From contig NZ_FOYL01000003.1 in the NCBI RefSeq assembly GCF_900115955.1, positions 591,117-655,116 of the forward strand: 64,000 bases of DNA. The letters are read 5' to 3'. A model generated the notes under the pieces. That model made no database searches. It saw only the letters and a program-made list of their open reading frames with translations, and was not told the origin of the DNA. The DNA comes from Lentzea waywayandensis. Lineage in GTDB: Bacteria > Actinomycetota > Actinomycetes > Mycobacteriales > Pseudonocardiaceae. Positions within the stretch are counted from its first letter, which is position 1. Each line of letters starts with the position of its first letter. This document shows, piece by piece, positions 1 through 7,749 of this stretch. The position numbers and the translations under genes are program-made.

Positions 1-364
1 CGAGACCCGCGCCGGGGTTGATGATCTCGAAGACCACCAGGTCCGGCTTGTCCCGTTCGAGCACCGGCTCCAGATCGTTCACGAAGGCCCTGGGCAGCAC
101 AGACCCGAACGCGTCCACGGCCGTCTGGCGCAGCATGTCGCGCCGGAACTCGCCCGTGCCGTGCAACTCGTTGGCCTGGCGGAACGCGTCCCAGATGCTG
201 ATGCCCGCGTCGACGACCGTGAAGCCCAGCTTTTCCACGGTCGCGTGGAATCCGGGGTCGACGGCGTAGAGAACGTCGTGTCCTTGCGCTCGCGCGGCGA
301 TCGCGAGCGGGAGTATGGGGTAAACGTGTCCGTGTGAGCCTAGGCTCGAGAAGAGAATGCGCAC
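1..364 (-). CDS. MGT-family glycosyltransferase, N-terminal part (runs off left edge)
   Basis: The first 121 codons of a nucleotide-sugar glycosyltransferase are visible, reading leftward off the window. The start GTG at 364-362 is followed by MRILFSSLGSHGHVYPILPL, the N-terminal Rossmann strand and the glycine/histidine loop typical of macrolide-type (GT1, EryCIII-like) transferases. The next residues follow the same fold as the upstream gene at 401-1495, only 37 nt away, so the two are tandem paralogous genes probably transcribed together. No Shine-Dalgarno sequence precedes the GTG, but TAATCT lies 6 nt before it, which resembles an actinobacterial leaderless promoter. The acceptor cannot be inferred. 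The C-terminal sugar-donor domain is outside the window. Confidence 0.85.
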   Translation of the reverse strand, partial: MRILFSSLGSHGHVYPILPLAIAARAQGHDVLYAVDPGFHATVEKLGFTVVDAGISIWDAFRQANELHGTGEFRRDMLRQTAVDAFGSVLPRAFVNDLEPVLERDKPDLVVFEIINPGAGL

Positions 365-400
365 CCGGCCAGATTAGGTGCTGTTCTTTTCCGCCGGGAG

Positions 401-1495
401 TCAATCCTGCGAATCGTGACCCCGTGGCCGGATACTTTCCCACTGCCGGGCTATGTCGGAGGGCGAGACCATCGCGGCGATCTCCGCCCGCACCTCACCG
501 GCCGCCCGTTGCAGCTTCGAGTCCTCGATGAGCCGGGTGAGCAACTCCGGCGTGACCTCCCGCGGCTCCGCCCGCAGCCCCGCCCCGCGCCCGGTGATCG
601 CGGTCGCGTGCACGGTCCGGTCGCCAGGTCCGGGCTCGACCAGTTGCGGCACCCCGGCCGCGAGCGCGCCGAGCAACGTCCCCGCGCCGCCGTGGTGCAC
701 GATCCCGTCGCAGAACGGCAGCACGCGTGGAATCGGCACCCACCCGACCGTCCGGACGTTGCCGGGCAGGCCCTCGGTGCGGTCCGGGCGGACCAGCACG
801 AACTCGGCGTCCACCCGCTCGGCCGCCTTGACCACGGCCGCCATCATCCGGCCCGCGCCAGGACCGGGCGCGGTGCTCCGGCTGACGAGGATGCGCGGCT
901 TGCCGGACGGTTCGGCGAGCCACTGCGGCACCTCGCCGTCACCGCTGTAGGGGACGAACCGCATCCGCTCGCCACCGGGAAACTCCGCGAGCGACGGTGG
1001 TGCCGTGCGCAGAATCGTTGCGGGAGAACGCACTTCGGCCTTCATCCGCGCGCCGACCGCGGCCGTCAGCTCCAGTCCGTCGAACAGCGACACGTCGTGC
1101 ACGATCGAGGGCACGCCCAAAGCGGACCCGGCGGCGGCCAGCGGTTCGTGCACCACGACGTCCGGCTTCCAACTCGCGGCAAGTGCTTGCAACGGCGCGG
1201 TCATCGCGTCGCCGACCGTGCCGAACAGCCGTGACACGAAGTCGAGCCGGCCGCTGCCGCGCATCTCCCTCTTGGCCACCAACGGATGCGTCAGCATGAT
1301 GCGCAGCGCGATCGGTCCGAATCGGACGTTCGCGGGGACGACGTCCTCGACGCGCAGGCCGGAGTCGCGCACCCGGAGCGCCTCGCCACCCGTGGCGACC
1401 ACGACCTCGTGGCCCGCCTCGCGCAACGCCAGGGCCAGCGGCATCAACGGGAAGACGTGACCCAGCAGGGGAGCGGCGACGACGAGAACACGCAT
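401..1495 (-). CDS. MGT-family glycosyltransferase
   Basis: A 364-aa cytosolic glycosyltransferase of the GT1/MGT family that would transfer a sugar from an NDP-sugar to a small-molecule acceptor. The N-terminus MRVLVVAAPLLGHVFPLMPL carries the acceptor-domain Rossmann strand and His. The C-terminal half contains HHGGAGTLLGALAAGVPQL, the donor-binding signature of the family. The length is slightly short of the usual 390-420 aa. The ATG at 1495 is preceded by GGAAC at a reasonable distance. A second member of the family starts 37 nt downstream. No other natural-product biosynthesis genes are visible in the window, so the substrate is unknown. A macrolide-inactivating role is an alternative to a biosynthetic one. 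Confidence 0.9.
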   Translation of the reverse strand: MRVLVVAAPLLGHVFPLMPLALALREAGHEVVVATGGEALRVRDSGLRVEDVVPANVRFGPIALRIMLTHPLVAKREMRGSGRLDFVSRLFGTVGDAMTAPLQALAASWKPDVVVHEPLAAAGSALGVPSIVHDVSLFDGLELTAAVGARMKAEVRSPATILRTAPPSLAEFPGGERMRFVPYSGDGEVPQWLAEPSGKPRILVSRSTAPGPGAGRMMAAVVKAAERVDAEFVLVRPDRTEGLPGNVRTVGWVPIPRVLPFCDGIVHHGGAGTLLGALAAGVPQLVEPGPGDRTVHATAITGRGAGLRAEPREVTPELLTRLIEDSKLQRAAGEVRAEIAAMVSPSDIARQWESIRPRGHDSQD

Positions 1496-1670
1496 AGTTC
1501 CAGGTTAACCGCATGCGCGCGGGTGGCACGGCTGTCAGAATCCGCGCTGGACCTGATCAGCCGCCGGCGAGCGGTCGAGTACTCGGACACGACCTCCTGA
1601 CACCTGGCTCGCAACCAGATCGACGGGTACGGCCTCCTGCGCGCGTTCTTCGGCAACGAGACCGACTGAC

Positions 1671-2189
1671 CTACGGCTCCACCAACCGGCGCACGGCGTC
1701 CTCGACGGACCGCCGCCGTTCCACGTGATCGGCGTCCCCCGCGGCGTTCGACCACATCGACGCGATCGCCAGCACCAATTGCAACACCTGCTCGGCGGAG
1801 AACCGCGACGACACCAGCCCCGACTCCTGAGCGGCCCGGATCGCCTCGACCTCGGCGACCCGGCTGACGCAGCCGCGCCGTTCCAGCCGTTGCCAGGTCG
1901 CGAGCCGGGTGAACTCCGGGTGCCGGTGGTGCAGGTCGTACAGGCGCGCCGCGTATCCGGGCAGGTCACGGGCGTCGAACTGCACGGCCGCCGCACTCGC
2001 GACCTCGGACTGCACGGCGTCGAACAGCTCGTCCTTGCCGCCGTAGTAGGTGTAGGCGAGACCTGCGGAACACCGGGCGATGCGGGCGATGCGTTCCATC
2101 CGCGCCCCGGCGATCCCGTAGGCGGCGAACTCGACGAACGCGGCGTCCAGCAACCGGCGGCGGGTGCGTTCCCGATCGCGGCTGGGCAT
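1671..2189 (-). CDS. TetR/AcrR-family transcriptional regulator
   Basis: A 172-aa one-component repressor. Residues 5-50 form the TetR helix-turn-helix domain: RERTRRRLLDAAFVEFAAYG for the first helices, then the recognition segment CSAGLAYTYYGGKDELFDAV. The remaining 120 residues are the variable ligand-binding helices. It lies on the same strand upstream of the two glycosyltransferases, 175 nt away. It could control them as a drug- or metabolite-responsive repressor, but that is inference from position only. The 175-nt gap to the glycosyltransferase holds no recognisable gene. Confidence 0.88.
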   Translation of the reverse strand: MPSRDRERTRRRLLDAAFVEFAAYGIAGARMERIARIARCSAGLAYTYYGGKDELFDAVQSEVASAAAVQFDARDLPGYAARLYDLHHRHPEFTRLATWQRLERRGCVSRVAEVEAIRAAQESGLVSSRFSAEQVLQLVLAIASMWSNAAGDADHVERRRSVEDAVRRLVEP

Positions 2190-2208
2190 GGGACCAGGCT
2201 ATGGCGAA

Positions 2209-2238
2209 AGGGCCGCACCCCTGAAGGGATGCGGCCCT
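2209..2238 (-). terminator. Rho-independent-type hairpin after the secreted C39-like gene
   Basis: A nearly continuous hairpin: AGGGCCGCA (2209-2217) pairs with TGCGGCCCT (2230-2238), with an inner CCCCT/AGGGA stem. On the minus strand it lies 11 nt after the stop codon at 2250 and is followed by TTTCGCC. It separates the secreted protein gene from the TetR gene. Confidence 0.75.
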
Positions 2239-2249
2239 GAAACCAGGTG

Positions 2250-3170
2250 CTACTTGGCCATGTCGAACCAGTTGAAGCCCTCGACCATCTGACGGGTGGT
2301 GTCGCTGACGTAGCGCGGGCCGGTGAGCTCCCAGCGCGTCACGGTGCGGTAGGTGCCCGGCTCCAGCGACTCGTCCTCGCGGGTGTTCTCGTCGTCCTTG
2401 ACCGGGACGTACTCCTTGATGGACCGCTTGGTCAGGGTGACGTCGAGCGACTCGTACGCGGACTGGGTGTAGAGGTAGTTGCCCTGGCCGCTGTCGAGCG
2501 CACGGCCCGGGTCGGCCAGCTTCAGCTGGATCGTGCTGCCGTTGAACGAGCCGGTCGCGGACACGACGGTGACGATGTGACCACCGCTGCGCTGCAACGA
2601 ACCGGTGGTGGGGCCGGCCTTGTAGCGGCCGTACACGAGCTGAAGCGGGCCCTCGTTGAGCTTCTTCGCGAGCTCACCGGCGAAGTCCGGGTTCTCGTGG
2701 GTGCTCACCACGCCCGTGGAGGTCGTCCAACCGGCGTCGCGGGCGGGCTTGGTGGCGATGTCCCACGCCTTGCGAAGGTTGGTGAGGTTGGTGCCGCCGT
2801 TGTACTTCGAGTCGACGCCGATGCGCCAGATCGAGTTGGTGATGACGCTGTAGTCGCCCGTGTCCTTCGGGTCGAGGTTGCCGACCTTGGTGGTCAGCCA
2901 GCCGACGGGGGCGTCCTTCTCGTGGCCCCAGTAGTGCAGGACGTTGTAGAGGGAGGCCGGGCCGCAGTACGCGTTGCCGTTGTTCTCCAGGCCGGCGCGG
3001 AACTGGTCCACATCGCTGACGCCGCACTTCTTGACGTTGAACTCGCTGCCGGCGAGGTCGGAGGCGCCGACGCACGGCGGCGGCGTGCCGATGATCGGGT
3101 CCGCCACCGCGGTGGCGGGAGCGACGACGGCGGTCAGAGCGGCGGCGGCGATCAGAGCGTTGCGGATCAT
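2250..3170 (-). CDS. secreted C39-like cysteine-peptidase-fold protein
   Basis: A 306-aa exported protein. The start chosen is the ATG at 3170 (MIRNALIAAAALTAVVAPAT), because it begins a standard signal peptide ending near ATAVA and follows a GGGGAAACC ribosome binding site. The longer reading frame upstream has neither. The mature protein contains NAYCGPASLYNVLHYWG, a Cys-Gly-Pro-Ala motif with an aromatic tail as in C39/C39-like peptidases. SGGHIVTVV and LADPGRA further on could supply the catalytic His and Asp. It is probably a secreted or cell-wall thiol hydrolase. The substrate is unknown, and it stands alone rather than beside a bacteriocin exporter. A terminator hairpin follows the stop. 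Confidence 0.75.
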   Translation of the reverse strand: MIRNALIAAAALTAVVAPATAVADPIIGTPPPCVGASDLAGSEFNVKKCGVSDVDQFRAGLENNGNAYCGPASLYNVLHYWGHEKDAPVGWLTTKVGNLDPKDTGDYSVITNSIWRIGVDSKYNGGTNLTNLRKAWDIATKPARDAGWTTSTGVVSTHENPDFAGELAKKLNEGPLQLVYGRYKAGPTTGSLQRSGGHIVTVVSATGSFNGSTIQLKLADPGRALDSGQGNYLYTQSAYESLDVTLTKRSIKEYVPVKDDENTREDESLEPGTYRTVTRWELTGPRYVSDTTRQMVEGFNWFDMAK

Positions 3171-3314
3171 TTCGGTTTCCCCTTTGAGTTCTTGTGTTTC
3201 CCCTGCGGTGACACAAGATTCGCCGAGGCGAACCCCCAAAGGCATGAGGGGAGATCCCTCAACCCTCCTGCGGAAAAGATGGGTGTATCAGGCACACCCC
3301 CACATCGCTCTGTC

Positions 3315-6074
3315 TTAGGCGAGGACGCGGGCGAGATCCCTGCGACCTGCGATTCCGAGCTTCGTGTAGATCCGGCCGAGGTGGTTCTCGACGGTCTTGG
3401 GCGTCACGAACAGCTCCTGCGCGATCTCCCTGTTCGCCCTGCCGGCCGCCGCCAGGTCGGCCACGCGCCGTTCGGAGGCCGTCAACGCCTCCGCGCCCAG
3501 CGTGATCTGGCGCCGTGGCCGGTCGCCGAGTGCCTCCAGCGCCTCGACCGCGCGTGTCTGCAGTGCCGCTGAGCCGCAGGCTCCGGCCAGTTCGATCGCC
3601 CTGTGCAACGGCTCGCGGGCGTCGGTCCGGCGTCGCGCCACCCGTAGCGCTTCGCCGAGGTCGACCAGGGATCGGGCGAGTTCCAGGCGTGACGGTGACG
3701 CCTCCAGCACGGTCACGGACTCGGTCAGCAGCTCCAGCCGTGCGTCCGCGTCGGCGTTCGAGAGCAGTCGCAGGGCCGCGCCCACTTCGGTCGCCGCGCC
3801 CCACTTGCGGGCCACGCCGAGCTGTTCGGTGGCCAGTTCCAGGGCGAGTTCCTGCTGGTTGAGGAGCAATGCGGCGCGGGTGGCCACCGCGCGCCACGGG
3901 ATCGTCGGCGGATCGACGTGCACCTGATGCATCGCGTCACGCTGGCGGTAGGCCTCGGACATCGCGCGCCGTGCGTCGCCCTCGGCCAGTGCGATCAACG
4001 CGCGCACCTCGTGCAGCCAGATCATCGGCATGGTCAGGCGGGCATCGGCGTGCTTGCTGTCGAACGCCGTGATGAACGCGTTCGCTGCCGTGACGTTGCC
4101 GCGTTCGAGCGCCGCGTAGACCGCGAAGTGCGTCGAGGTCGCGCGCAGACTGATCACCTCGGACACCGGGTCCTCGTGCGCGACGGCGGCCAGCGCTCCC
4201 TCGGCCTCTGCCTCGACGACCTGCATGTTGCCGCAGCGCCAGTTCAGGAACAGCGACGCGTTCGCCACCATCGCGAACTCGATCGGCGAGCCGTGCGCCC
4301 GCACCTTCAGCCTGGCCCGCTCGATCTCGTGCCGCGCGGTGTCGACGCCGTCCGCGGCCATCAGCGCGAGCAACGCCACCAGCCACGCGACCATCGCGTC
4401 CGTGCTGCCCGTCGCGTCGTCCAGGTAGGCGCCGTTCGCGAGCGCGCGCGTTGCGGTCGTGGCGACCTCGTCGTGCGGCCACACCTCGTAGCGGCCCATC
4501 TGCGCGAGGAGGCCGAGCAACGTGCGTTCGTCCGGGGTGCCGCCCGCCAGTCCCGCGTAGCCGCTCAGGTGTGCGGACGCGACCTGGCGCTGGTCGGGGA
4601 GGAACGAGCGGAACACCGCCAGCCGTGCTTCGAGGTGCAGCCGTGACTCGCCGTCCGGGCGGGCTGCGATGGCCTCGGTCAGTTCCGCGATCGCCGCTGC
4701 CGGGCCTTCCAGCGCGGCCGTCGCCGAGGCCGCCGCGGCGACCAGTTCCGCGTCCGGCAGGCCTTGGGCCGCAGCCTTCAGGTGCCGGTGTGCGCTCACG
4801 GCGTCACCGACCCGCAGCAACGCGCGCCCGAGTTCGGCACGCAGTCCGGCGTCGCCCGGCTTCTCGTCCACCGCTCGCGCCAGATGTCCCGCGGCGGTGC
4901 GCGGGTCGCCGGCCGAGAGCAACGTCGCCGCGGCTTTCCTGAGCACCTCGGCGGCGTTCGGCAGCGTCCCTTTGGGAGCGTGGACGAGATGTGCGGCCAC
5001 TCGATCGGCCGAAGCGTGCGACTCCTGCAACGACTTCGCAGCGCGCGCGTGCAGCGAGGCGCGCGCGATCGGCCCGAGACCGGTCAGCACCGCTTCACGC
5101 ACAACGGGATGCACGAACTCCAGGTGCTCGCCGGTGATCAGCACGTTCGCCGCCGTGAGCGCCTCGACCGCGGCGGGGAGATCGCCGACCTCCGCCAGTT
5201 CCGCGGCCTGCCACGGATCGGCGTGCGTGCCGAGCACGGCGACCGCGCCCGCGAGCGCCACCGCCTCGGCGGGCAGTCTTCCCAGCGTGGCGCGGAAGAC
5301 GGTGCTCGGCCCGAGCGTGCCGACCTTCTCCGCCGTCGCGGCGTCGTCCAGGGGCAGTCCGAGCGCCGCGAGCTCGTCGACCAGGACGCCGGACAGGAAC
5401 GGGTTCCCGCCGCTGGCCGCGTGCAGGGCGGTGATCACCTCGGGGTGCCCGCCGACCAGCGCGCTGAGCGCGTCCGTGGTGAGCGGGCGCGGCAGCAACC
5501 GGTCGGCGGACACGCTCAGCTGCGCGAGCGGCCCGAAGTTGTCCATCGGCGGCCTGGTCGCGACGACCAGCGCGATCGGCAGGTCCGCGATCCGGCGGGA
5601 CAGGTAGACGAGGAACTGCAGCGACGAGTGGTCCGCCCAGTGCGCGTCGTCCACCGTGATCAGCAGCGGGCGGGTGGACGAGAGGTCCACCGCGACCCAC
5701 CACAACGAGTGCAGCGTGCGGGCGAGCTCGGCCTGACTCGGGTCGAGCGCGGCGTCGTCCAGGGCCTTCAGCGCCGCCCCGGACGGTCCGGCGAGGATCT
5801 TCTCGCGCAGTTCACCGGAGTACCGCGACACCGAACGCTCGACCATCTGCCGGACGACGCCCCACGCCATGGCGCTCTCCAGGGCGTCGCCGACGGCCTG
5901 GAGCCGCCCGAACCCACGCTCTTTGGCCAGCTCACGGCACTCGTGCACGAGCCTGGTCTTGCCGATGCCCGCACGGCCCTCGATGACGACGACGCGACCC
6001 TCACCACGGGTGGCTGCGTCCAGAGCTTCACGAATGTGCGCGATCTCGGAGTCACGTTCAAGTGGTTCACGCAC
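3315..6074 (-). CDS. LuxR-family LAL transcriptional regulator (AAA/STAND ATPase + TPR + HTH)
   Basis: A 919-aa large ATP-binding LuxR regulator. Walker A is GRAGIGKT at residues 33-40 and Walker B is LLITVDDAHWAD at about 130-141. A long helical, TPR-like middle section (about 350-830) is followed by a GerE-type HTH in the last 60 residues (LTASERRVADLAAAGRANRE ... FVTPKTVENHLGRIYTKLGI). LAL proteins act as activators that need ATP-dependent oligomerisation and often control secondary metabolism, carbon use or development. The gene is transcribed alone, with 86 nt to the LCP gene upstream. The target is unknown; the flanking secreted C39-like gene is a plausible one, by position only. Confidence 0.9.
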   Translation of the reverse strand: MREPLERDSEIAHIREALDAATRGEGRVVVIEGRAGIGKTRLVHECRELAKERGFGRLQAVGDALESAMAWGVVRQMVERSVSRYSGELREKILAGPSGAALKALDDAALDPSQAELARTLHSLWWVAVDLSSTRPLLITVDDAHWADHSSLQFLVYLSRRIADLPIALVVATRPPMDNFGPLAQLSVSADRLLPRPLTTDALSALVGGHPEVITALHAASGGNPFLSGVLVDELAALGLPLDDAATAEKVGTLGPSTVFRATLGRLPAEAVALAGAVAVLGTHADPWQAAELAEVGDLPAAVEALTAANVLITGEHLEFVHPVVREAVLTGLGPIARASLHARAAKSLQESHASADRVAAHLVHAPKGTLPNAAEVLRKAAATLLSAGDPRTAAGHLARAVDEKPGDAGLRAELGRALLRVGDAVSAHRHLKAAAQGLPDAELVAAAASATAALEGPAAAIAELTEAIAARPDGESRLHLEARLAVFRSFLPDQRQVASAHLSGYAGLAGGTPDERTLLGLLAQMGRYEVWPHDEVATTATRALANGAYLDDATGSTDAMVAWLVALLALMAADGVDTARHEIERARLKVRAHGSPIEFAMVANASLFLNWRCGNMQVVEAEAEGALAAVAHEDPVSEVISLRATSTHFAVYAALERGNVTAANAFITAFDSKHADARLTMPMIWLHEVRALIALAEGDARRAMSEAYRQRDAMHQVHVDPPTIPWRAVATRAALLLNQQELALELATEQLGVARKWGAATEVGAALRLLSNADADARLELLTESVTVLEASPSRLELARSLVDLGEALRVARRRTDAREPLHRAIELAGACGSAALQTRAVEALEALGDRPRRQITLGAEALTASERRVADLAAAGRANREIAQELFVTPKTVENHLGRIYTKLGIAGRRDLARVLA

Positions 6075-6160
6075 GAATTGATCGTAGCGGCCATCCGGCG
6101 GCCTACATGCTGGTCATCGGCTGCGCAGAAGGGCGACTTGATGCTCCATCCGAGTGATCG

Positions 6161-7084
6161 TCAGTACACGCACCCGTCCCGCACGGGCCCTTCGCCGTTG
6201 AACTGCGTCTCGACGAACTGCTTGGCCTGAGCCGGGTCGACCGCGAATCCGAAGGTGCCGTCGCGCTGAACGGGCTCACCCACCGGCAAGGTCGTCGTCC
6301 GGATCTTCACCGGCCCCTGGAACCGTGCCGCGAACTCCGCCACGTCCCAGCCCTGGTCGACCTGGATCGTCCCGCTGACCTGGCGGGCGATCATCAGCGC
6401 GTTGTCCTTGGTGATCTTCGCGGCGAGGCCGGCGAGGAAGGCCTGGTGCCGCTTCGCCCTGTCCAGATCGCCGCCCGTCAGGTCGAACCGCTGCCGCAGG
6501 AACGCCAGCGCCTGGTCGCCGGAGATCAGCTGCCTGCCCGCGGGCAGGTCGGTGCCGCTGCGCGGATCCTTCGCCGGCGCGCTCAGGCACACCTCCACGC
6601 CACCCACGGCAGCCGCGATCTGCCCGAACGCGGACATGTTGATCGCCGCGTAGTGGTCGACCTTCGCCCCGGTCATCTGCTCCACGGCGTCCGTCAGCTT
6701 GCGGGGGTCCTCCATGTACAGGCTGTTGATCCGGTCGGGGCCCGACCCCACGTAGATGTCGCGGGGCAACGAGATGACCGTGGCCGACCCGTCGCCCTCG
6801 AAGCGTGCGAACACGAGCGCATCGGTGCGGTGGTACTCGTCCGTGCCGATGAGCAGGACGTTCTGCGCGGCCGGTGTCTGCGCCGCCGGCGACGCGTCGG
6901 TCTTCTTGAGGGTTGTCGGGATGACGACGGCCGCGACGGCCGCGGCGACGGTCAGCGTGGCGACGCCGACGATCAGCCCGAACGGCTTGCGCTTCTTGGC
7001 TTTGTGCAGGTTGGCCAGCACGGTCCGGGAGTCCACTCGCTCCTCGGCTTCGGCGGCGATGGCCTGACGGATCAGGTCGTTCAT
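6161..7084 (-). CDS. LytR-CpsA-Psr (LCP) family protein
   Basis: A 307-aa membrane-anchored LCP protein. The start is the ATG at 7084, overlapping the stop of the sigma-factor gene as ATGA. An N-terminal cytosolic segment of about 35 residues is followed by one transmembrane helix (FGLIVGVATLTVAAAVAAVV). The extracellular LCP domain then carries NVLLIGTD, the Arg-containing VISLPRDIYV and the GDLDRAKRHQAFL segment. LCP proteins transfer glycopolymers such as teichoic acid or arabinogalactan from a lipid carrier to peptidoglycan. The cytosolic tail and coupling to an ECF-type sigma factor could instead mean an anti-sigma-like role, which I consider possible but not shown. Confidence 0.85.
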   Translation of the reverse strand: MNDLIRQAIAAEAEERVDSRTVLANLHKAKKRKPFGLIVGVATLTVAAAVAAVVIPTTLKKTDASPAAQTPAAQNVLLIGTDEYHRTDALVFARFEGDGSATVISLPRDIYVGSGPDRINSLYMEDPRKLTDAVEQMTGAKVDHYAAINMSAFGQIAAAVGGVEVCLSAPAKDPRSGTDLPAGRQLISGDQALAFLRQRFDLTGGDLDRAKRHQAFLAGLAAKITKDNALMIARQVSGTIQVDQGWDVAEFAARFQGPVKIRTTTLPVGEPVQRDGTFGFAVDPAQAKQFVETQFNGEGPVRDGCVY

Positions 7085-7587
7085 GAGTGCACCCCCAGGG
7101 TGGCGGACCGGGCGAGTTCGTGCGTGCGCAACGTCTGCAGCGCACGAGAGAGTTGGCTGCGCACGGTGGATTCCGCGCACCCGAGCACCTGTGCGATCTC
7201 CGCGTCGCTGCAGTCCTCGTAGAACCGCAGCACCAACGCGGCACGTTGCTTGCGCGGCAGGATGGCGATCCGTGCGCGCATGGCCTCACGTTCGGCATGC
7301 GCGTCAGCCGGATCGGCCATCGATGGTGCGTGTTTGGCGAGCTCAGCGCGTTCCACTGCGATCTCGCGCGCTGCTCTGCGACGCCGCCACGACAGGTAGT
7401 CGTTGGTGACCATGCGCTTCACGTAGAGGTAGGGCGCATCCATAGCTCCGATGCGTTCCCACTTGCCCTGCGCGCGTATGAGCACGTTCTGCACGATGTC
7501 CTGCGCCAGGTGTTTGTCGCAGGTGATCGCGGTGGCGTACCCCAACAGCCGGTCCAGTCGATCAGCGACGAACTGGTCGAACCCCAC
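7081..7587 (-). CDS. SigE-family RNA polymerase sigma factor
   Basis: A 168-aa sigma-70 factor of the actinobacterial SigE-like ECF group. The start is the GTG at 7587 (protein begins MGFDQFVADRLDRLLGYATA), preceded by GGAGAAGGGGG. The longer frame upstream lacks family similarity. Region 2 is YATAITCDKHLAQDIVQNVL with the following WERIGAMDAPYLYVKRMV segment. Region 4 is LPRKQRAALVLRFYEDCSDA ... CAESTVRSQLSRALQTLR. It overlaps the LCP gene by 4 nt, so the two are translationally coupled. That suggests the envelope protein is its regulator or its main output. Confidence 0.9.
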   Translation of the reverse strand: MGFDQFVADRLDRLLGYATAITCDKHLAQDIVQNVLIRAQGKWERIGAMDAPYLYVKRMVTNDYLSWRRRRAAREIAVERAELAKHAPSMADPADAHAEREAMRARIAILPRKQRAALVLRFYEDCSDAEIAQVLGCAESTVRSQLSRALQTLRTHELARSATLGVHS

Positions 7588-7749
7588 GCCGCCCCCTTCT
7601 CCTCTGTGGTCGCTTGCGGATCGGGAAACCCCTCTCGCCGCTCGATCCGCTGCATCGCGTTTTGTGGTCCAGCCCACAGATGTCTCGGTTTGGACGGATT
7701 TCGGCGTGAATCCTTTTCATGTTCACGTCCATGGACGACCCTTCACCCC

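Noticed and set aside
416..1234. 272-aa plus-strand reading frame opposite the glycosyltransferase
   Set aside because: It is the antisense shadow of a well-supported gene; its Arg/Pro-rich composition is typical of such frames in GC-rich DNA.
1496..1670. Short plus-strand frame ending LARNQIDGYGLLRAFFGNETD
   Set aside because: No start codon with a ribosome site and no family; too short to call and interrupted upstream.
2247..3572. 441-aa plus-strand frame across the C39-like gene
   Set aside because: Antisense of a secreted protein with signal peptide and terminator; no similarity of its own.
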